Origin: Bactrocera neohumeralis
Lineage: Eukaryota; Arthropoda; Insecta; Diptera; Tephritidae
NCBI RefSeq assembly: GCF_024586455.1
Contig: NC_065921.1
Span: 14,353,401-14,417,400 of the forward strand
Length of the DNA: 64,000 bases
Reading direction: 5' to 3'
The notes beneath the pieces are model-generated. The model had not been told where the DNA came from, did not search any database, and worked only from the letters and a program-made list of their open reading frames with translations. This document shows, in pieces, positions 57,626 to 64,000 of the stretch (positions are counted from its first letter, which is position 1; each line of letters opens with the position of its first letter). Position numbers and translations under genes: made by a program.

Positions 57626-60120
57626 GAATTGACTGTCTATAATACCTAGTATATCGGTGCTCATGTCTTCCATGAGAGTTTGAGTGCTAATACCAAGTTA
57701 ATTTATACCTTAGTACTAATGCTTCTACCAACAATAAACCACCTAATAGAACTCATATAAGATATAAAGTCGGTTAACAAAGTATATTTATTTGAACTCT
57801 ATATACATTATATTTCTGATGTTAACGCGGTAGGCTTAGAATTCTTGTCAATAGATGCTTACTATATGACTTTAAGTAAAGAAGTACAACTAGTACCTTA
57901 AATCCCAAACAAGCAGTAAACATACTATATATCGTTATTATTTAATTATCTTCTATTCTATAATTTTCAGCATGAGAAAAACTGTGGGATTTTCAACTTA
58001 CCAAAAATTTTCTCTTCTCGATTTTCAAAGAACATCCTCCGCAAAATGTTCTCTTAATGTAATAATAAACGTAGACATATTTGTAGTGTATTTTAAGATC
58101 ATTTTCGACAACATCAATGATCAGCCGGAATTGAGATAGTCAACGCAAGAAGTGATTCTTTGTATGCTCACACATAAACGCCAAAGAAAAGTTTCTACGT
58201 TAAAAATTTTATCTTGTAGGTTAAAATAAGATACAGAAACACATAATGACTTCCAAACAACATAAATTTGTAAGCCATGAGGATCACAGTTATTACAACT
58301 GCTGTCGTCTTATCTTGACTTTGCAGTAATGTGATTTGGAAATCTTAGCTACCCCTTTCAGATAGATTGAAGAGATATTGTAAAGACGTTACCAGGACGA
58401 TAGTGATAAACAGATTTTAAATGAGTAATAGCAATGTTTGTTATCCTCTTCATGATGTCGATATTGATAGCTGATAGTAGTAGAGATAGATGGTAGAGAT
58501 AACTCTGCGTATGATATGTGTTTCTTTTCTTTCATTAAGTTCGTCCAAGAGAGAGAACTCTGAAAGCGACGGACTTGGAAAATATTTCAATTAATTTGGG
58601 AAATTTCTGAAAATTACTTTAGTACGGCTTTTGGTGCCGGTACCAAGTATGGAAAGCTGAGCAAAGCTCTTGATTCTTCGAAATCTGAACAATGCTTCCA
58701 TATATTTAACAACAAGTGTCACTGGAAAGAAAATATAAGGACAAATCATCCAACTTTGCTGATAATAAACACCCAACAGTTTATATAAATTTATCTGAAA
58801 GCTCATAAAAACGTCTATAAAAGCTTCTAATAAGTTCAGGTTAAGCAAATTAAACGAATTTAATATTCCATTATACTAAAACAAATGTAAAAAACAATTT
58901 TATTGGCATGAAAATTACAACAATATGTTATCAGCAGCACCTGCAACTGCCTGCAGGATGCATAAAACGCACAACAAACAACGGTAATCGGCGGCAATCG
59001 GAACCAAGCCAACCGCCTACCGCAGCGATGATGGTGAAAATGCGAAAACGATTTAATACCGTTAATTTATTTTCATGTAGGCGCATTAGGTGCCACCATG
59101 GGTGGCATTGTGACACAACAACGGTAGCAAAAGACGTAATGGAGCTAAGGATTATAATATCTGTATGTACTTGTATATATCTCGATCTGTATGTAAATAT
59201 ATATATATATTAATGTGCCCCTATCGATTTGACACTTAACCGCCAGCAAGTTGCTGGCATTATACGACAGTCATAAAGTGCAACGAGTGGCAACAATAAA
59301 ACCTACAGTATGCTGTACTAAAATCGCATTTACGCATGTAAGTGTGCATGTGTGTGTGTGTATAAAGTTCAGAGGCGAGCGTTGAGCAAATTGCTCGGCA
59401 TTGGTTAAGCAAATAAGCGACGGATTAAATATATGGGCATTTGCGGGCGGACGCAACAGCACACACACATACAGGAATATGCATATATGTATGTGTGGCA
59501 GATTGTGTAAGGCTGATTGAATTCGTTTACATATTTACACACAATGTCAATGAATTTTATAAGCGCAATTAAGTGCAAGTGTACACGCTACTTAACCGAA
59601 GCTGCCGCTGCTGGAAATCCTATAGCATATATTGTTGTTGTTTTTTGCATTTGTTACAGCATATTTATGCATGCATAAGTGTGTGTGTGTGGGTGTATGT
59701 GTGGTTGTGTTAATTGATTTTGCATTTGCTAACAATGGCAGCTGATTGTTGGCGATAATTTACAGGCACACGCATACAAACATATAGCGCTGGTGTGGTG
59801 TGGCAAGTACTACTATATGTTGTGGCACGCTGAATTTATGTATAAATGTGTGAGTTTGCGCACAAATGCATGTCAAGCTTAAATGCTGGTCACACAGGCA
59901 CTAACACACGCATACACATATACATATATACATATACATACTTATAACACATTCATAGTACATATATGGCTTGAGTGTGGGTGCATTAAATTTACCTAAC
60001 CAATATGCATTGCAGTCAACTCACTCGCTTATTTGCTTGCCACCGACTAACAAGCGCCAACTGCAACGCCAACGCCAACAACTGCTGCAATTGCACTTAA
60101 CCCACTTTTCAAGTTGTTGA
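57626..60120. other. Intergenic DNA, no gene recognised
   Basis: AT-rich, with a more GC-rich patch at 58920-59130 in which opposed short frames (58908-59213 plus; 58931-59116 minus) lack motifs. TATATATATATATT at about 59198-59210. Confidence 0.4.
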
Positions 60121-60128
60121 ACTTTCCT

Positions 60129-60470
60129 CCACACACACACACACAGACAGAAAAAATGGAGGGGAGCAAAAGTAATATTTGCGCACAGCAGCAGCGGAGC
60201 GCCGCACTTAAAGCAGCTGCATGCACACACACACACACTCGTCAGTTGAAATGCACTTGTGCTTGCAACTACTCGTATGTGCGCCGCTGGCATGTTGCAA
60301 GTTATGTGACATTTACTGCATTGCTATTTACAATGCACCACCACTTCCTACCGCATTTTGCAATTGATATCTTCACACACCACACACACACACACACATG
60401 CATGCGTATGCGCTTCAAAGCCAACTTAGCTGCATAAAAGTGTGCTGGTGTGCGTGTGTGTGTGCGCGCT
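60129..60470. repeat. Cluster of (CA)n/(GT)n microsatellites
   Basis: CA runs at about 60129-60144, 60223-60239 and 60374-60398, then a GT run at about 60449-60465, within 340 bp. Frames across them are His/Thr-rich artefacts. Confidence 0.8.
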
Positions 60471-60865
60471 TGTTGGAAAGGGTGTAAGTTGCATCAACAC
60501 TACAATCATGAGTTGCATGCAATTTAATTAAATGGTAAGCAAATTTGCGCACAGATCGCTATCGCTGTCACCAGCATATCGCATTTCGCTTCCCGATATA
60601 AGGCAACTTTGTTAGTCAGCTGCTTGTTGTTGTTGTTGCTATGCAAATAAATGCCATTGCACTTGCGCAAGTGCATAGAGATTTATGTGCGGGCACTTGG
60701 CTGTACAAATATGCAGAGATAAATGCATATAAAGTCCTCTTTGCAGTAAATTTATAGGTTTTTGGGTTAGTCTAAGACCGGTCTGATTGAAATATAGTAA
60801 AAGAAAGCCTTAAAAACACAAAACAGTAATTTTTAAGAATTATTTTTTTGTTCTTTACATTTTAA
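60471..60865. other. Intergenic, no gene recognised
   Basis: TTGTTGTTGTTGTTGC at about 60625-60640; nothing else. Confidence 0.4.
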
Positions 60866-60871
60866 AAAATA

Positions 60872-61150
60872 TTACCAAAACTAGTTCGCAACTAGTCCAT
60901 TTTGAATACTTTATTGGACCAGTCTTAAAACGTGACAAAAGTTAAAAGAGAGACTTTTAGCAACATTATTTAACAGTATTCTTTAAACTAGTATGTAACT
61001 AGTTCGCAACTAGTTCATTTTGAATATTCTATTGAACCAGTTTTAAAACGTAACAAAAACGAAAACTGACACTTTAAACAACAATCTTAAAAAATATATT
61101 TTTTAAAACTAGCCTGGCACTAGTAACGCATTGAACTAGACTTAATTAAC
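60872..61150. repeat. Tandem repeat, about 110-118 bp, three units with ACTAGT boxes
   Basis: CTAGTTCGCAACTAGTCCAT at 60881 recurs as CTAGTTCGCAACTAGTTCAT at 60999, each followed by TTTTGAATA, TATTGGACCAG or TATTGAACCAG, and AAAACGT. A third decayed start, CTAGCCTGGCACTAGTAACG, is at 61109. The motif holds two ACTAGT palindromes 5 bp apart. Non-coding. Confidence 0.85.
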
Positions 61151-64000
61151 AAAAAGCGCTAACTTCAAACACGTATGTCTACACCTATACTCTTTACGTT
61201 CCATATAAGTTTGCATAAATTATTCCACTATATCTCACATATCAGTTAAAAGACTGTGAAACACTCACTGCCTTAATCATCTCCCAGTGGAAATGAAGTT
61301 CTTAACTCTATAATCGCTTTCTTATTCATAGGGCTCTATGTTCACATATTTGCCTATAGGGTTCGTCGCTTGATTAGTTACACATATCTATCCACCTTAA
61401 TAATTGTTCAGTAAATACTACGCCTTTGTAAATGTATTTGTGGCATGTTGCAACATGACTAATAATAGTCACACTAATTGCAAATAAATTATGAATGAAG
61501 CCTGAAGGCGCTCGCAATTAGTTTATCATTGGCATTTCCTGATTATTAGCTGCCTTTGGAGTTGCACGAAGTTCTTGAAATTTGCATTTATCTCAATTAA
61601 TTTTCAAATAGGAAGTCGTCAAGTGCAAGTTATTTGCAATGTCTAAGAGGCAGTACAGATATAATTACATAAAATTAGGAGAAATGTTCCACATTTGCAA
61701 AAATGCTTTAATTTAAAGAGAAATTTGAAGAATTGTAGAGAATTAGAGAAATAGTGCTCAGAAATAGATGTCAAGACCTTAAAACCTGACTGGCTTAATA
61801 ACGATTTGGTAAAGGAAAGTAAGGGCTGATGGAATATTGGTCATATATTATAAGCTATATATAACACTGTGGAGAATTTCAGACAAACTTAAACGAATGA
61901 AATAGTTCAAACCGCTGGTGCTTGCTAAGTGCTACGTCGCTCAAACCATTCTACATTACATTGGTTCGCTTTTTAAAACGAACTGAATGACAATTTTTGT
62001 ATTTTCCCGCTAAATTTGATCCAACATCCGCTGACTTATATGAATATATCGCATATTGATGGTTAAATACTTGTAGACTTTCAAAGAGCAGATTAGGTTG
62101 TAAGACACACAATGCTTTTCGAAAATATCTGGTGTCTGATAAGATACCAAAAAAGGAATGGAAGACACATCTCATATGAGCCTTAGCTTTTATTCTTGCA
62201 AAGACCAATTTTCATAAATTAAGGATGTTTGTAAGGCTTTTTGGGAGTTTCGGCGCAAAGTGTAGTTTGGAAGGCGCTGATGAAGTTTCGAAGAACCATA
62301 GCAAGCCGAGTATTGCTTACTGCGCAACTTGCGTTTTGTCATTCGTTTCGTCAATTACATGCCAATTTCAAACTACTAACTTGAGTGACTTTCTGATCAC
62401 AAAATTTTATTCAGGAAACTCTGGTCTTCATGTCTCTTTATAGTAAGTATAAGAAATAAGCTTGATAATTAGCACATACACATTTTGAAGGCAATATCAA
62501 AGAGACATGAGGTTTCTATTTTAGCGTGAAGTTAGGATTTTTCTCGGAATAAAGCTTTACCTCGCACTCCATTACTTTTTTCATGTCGTTACGAAGAATT
62601 TTGGGTTATCTTGGTTCTTTTACCTAAATTCTCAAGTATTTCACAAATAAACGTATAAGGATCCTCAAGTATATAGCCACTGTCTTGTCTTAAACCTTTC
62701 ATCAGGCCAGATAAGCTCTTCCAATTTTTGACTTTAGGAAACGCTGGAACTTCACACTTCACTTGTGTTGATCATCCATCTCCTTTCTCTATATCTTTAA
62801 TTTTCGCATGTTTATATGAAAATATTCTGTTATTCGCAAAATTTTATAACCAAATATTTACGCAACATTATAAAATCAGATTTAATTTCGGATATTTGCT
62901 GAGGCCTTAGTGTCAACTCGATAAATGTCGCGAGCTCGTGCGAATTCAGACGAAAATCAGACAAAATTCGTAGAACAAACAGCGAAGCATTGTCAACAAA
63001 CAAGGTGCGAAAAACACCAGCCAAAAAAAGAAATGCGAAAATAACAACAAACAACAACAACAAGCGCGAAAAAATACCTGATTAATGCCGCACATTTAAT
63101 TTGCCAACCGAAAATTAATAAATTTGAAATCAGCACACCAACTTAAGGCTGACTCTCTTGCAGCACACGCACAACAACAAACGCGCGCAAACACAGTCGC
63201 TACGTGCGCGCAGGCAGTAAATGCAAATTAATACTTCTTGCCACATTTTGGTGCATATTAAAAATTGATTCTGCGCATGTTACCTGCGCGGCGCTGAAAA
63301 ACGCTGCAAGTACTCGCGCCTTGGAGGCAATAAATTTAGCAATGTGGCACATTCAAACTCGCGCGCGTGTGTGCGTGTGTCGTTGGCGCTGTGCGACTGC
63401 CACTGCAAATAATTTCATGCAAATTTATTGGCTGTGTCGCTGCTGCTGCTTCTTCTTACACGTACCTTCCTCCTTGTTAGCGCTTTTGTAGTTTGACTAT
63501 AGCTAACGCTATAATATTGTTGCTTTTGTTGCTGCTTCGGCACGTGAACCAATTTGCGTACAGCTCATTTGCTGGCGCGTCGTTCGATTCTCATAAATTT
63601 CTATAAACACTGCAAAATGTATATTAAATTTTATTTATTCGATTGCGTGCATGCGAGTACGTCCTGGAACGGCGCGATTTGCTGTTGAAAGCGAGGCCAT
63701 AAGAACGACAGCGCCATCAGTGCGGCAGCATTGGTGTTGCGTTCAGTGAGTGATGAGATTGATGTGCGGTGATTGCGAAGGAATTTCATTTAATAAATAG
63801 AATTTATAAGCTTGTGCAGCGCATATGTAGTGGTGGATTCTTATATAATGCGGAGATGTGGAAATTTGCTCTTATTAATTTATTAAATGAACTGTGGAGA
63901 GTGTTGCAAGGATCACAAAGCGGATAGATGAAGTGACTAAAAGCGAAGGTAGCATAAAGGAAGATTTAGTTTTATTAACACTGACTAAAACTAAAGAAGT
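61151..64000. other. Intergenic DNA to the window end, no gene recognised
   Basis: AT-rich to 62.9 kb with unsupported short frames (61951-62208 minus, 62225-62443 plus). CAACAACAAACAACAACAAC at about 63042-63062. Slightly GC-richer from 63.1 kb. No transposon motif or exon seen. Confidence 0.4.

Overview
This window looks like non-coding nuclear DNA from a higher fly (Brachycera). My best guess is a tephritid fruit fly. The guess rests on the mellifera-type mariner relics, the many CAA/TTG runs and ACATATGTATG-type strings, short-intron architecture and the dispersed repeat families seen here. It is an inference from pattern, not a search result. I find no bacterial-type operon, no rRNA or tRNA gene and no recognisable conserved host exon. 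The 64 kb therefore reads as intergenic DNA, or the inside of a very long intron, loaded with decayed transposons and home-grown tandem repeats.

Layout. 0-5 kb: a DDE transposase relic (about 60-945), a CAA-rich low-complexity stretch, and a decayed mariner (about 3478-4229). 5-13 kb: unannotated AT-rich DNA with a 218-bp tandem duplication (7.2-7.6 kb) and a CGATA/TATCGATA-dense block containing a 51-54 bp minisatellite (10.1-11.2 kb). 13-17 kb: a cluster of dispersed repeats and two mariner 3' fragments around a tandem repeat with a conserved hairpin. 19.1-20.4 kb: the 3' half of a non-LTR retrotransposon reverse transcriptase on the minus strand. 23.8-27 kb: another mariner-type relic and a second copy of the dispersed repeat found at 13.6 kb. 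28.5-29.3 kb and 36.2-37.1 kb: two arrays that share a TTCGGGATCCCGAA palindrome. 31.1-33.7 kb: a mariner relic directly abutting a nearly complete Tc1-like element with an IR/DR terminal structure. 42.3-43 kb: a second CGATA cluster. 44.9-46.1 kb: extreme AT-rich DNA. 47.3-49.9 kb: a dispersed repeat, a retrotransposon RNase H relic and a mariner relic with a duplicated 3' end. 51.6-52.0 kb: an AACTTA hexanucleotide array. 53.6-54.0 kb: a candidate two-exon small gene. 57 kb and 61 kb: two more minisatellites.

The most notable possible gene is the 82-codon two-exon reading frame at 53649-53968. It has a 71-bp intron whose removal joins two frames exactly in phase, and a polyadenylation signal 52 bp after the stop. 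No gene here can be shown to work with another. Apart from that candidate, all protein-coding content is transposon-derived and carries inactivating lesions.
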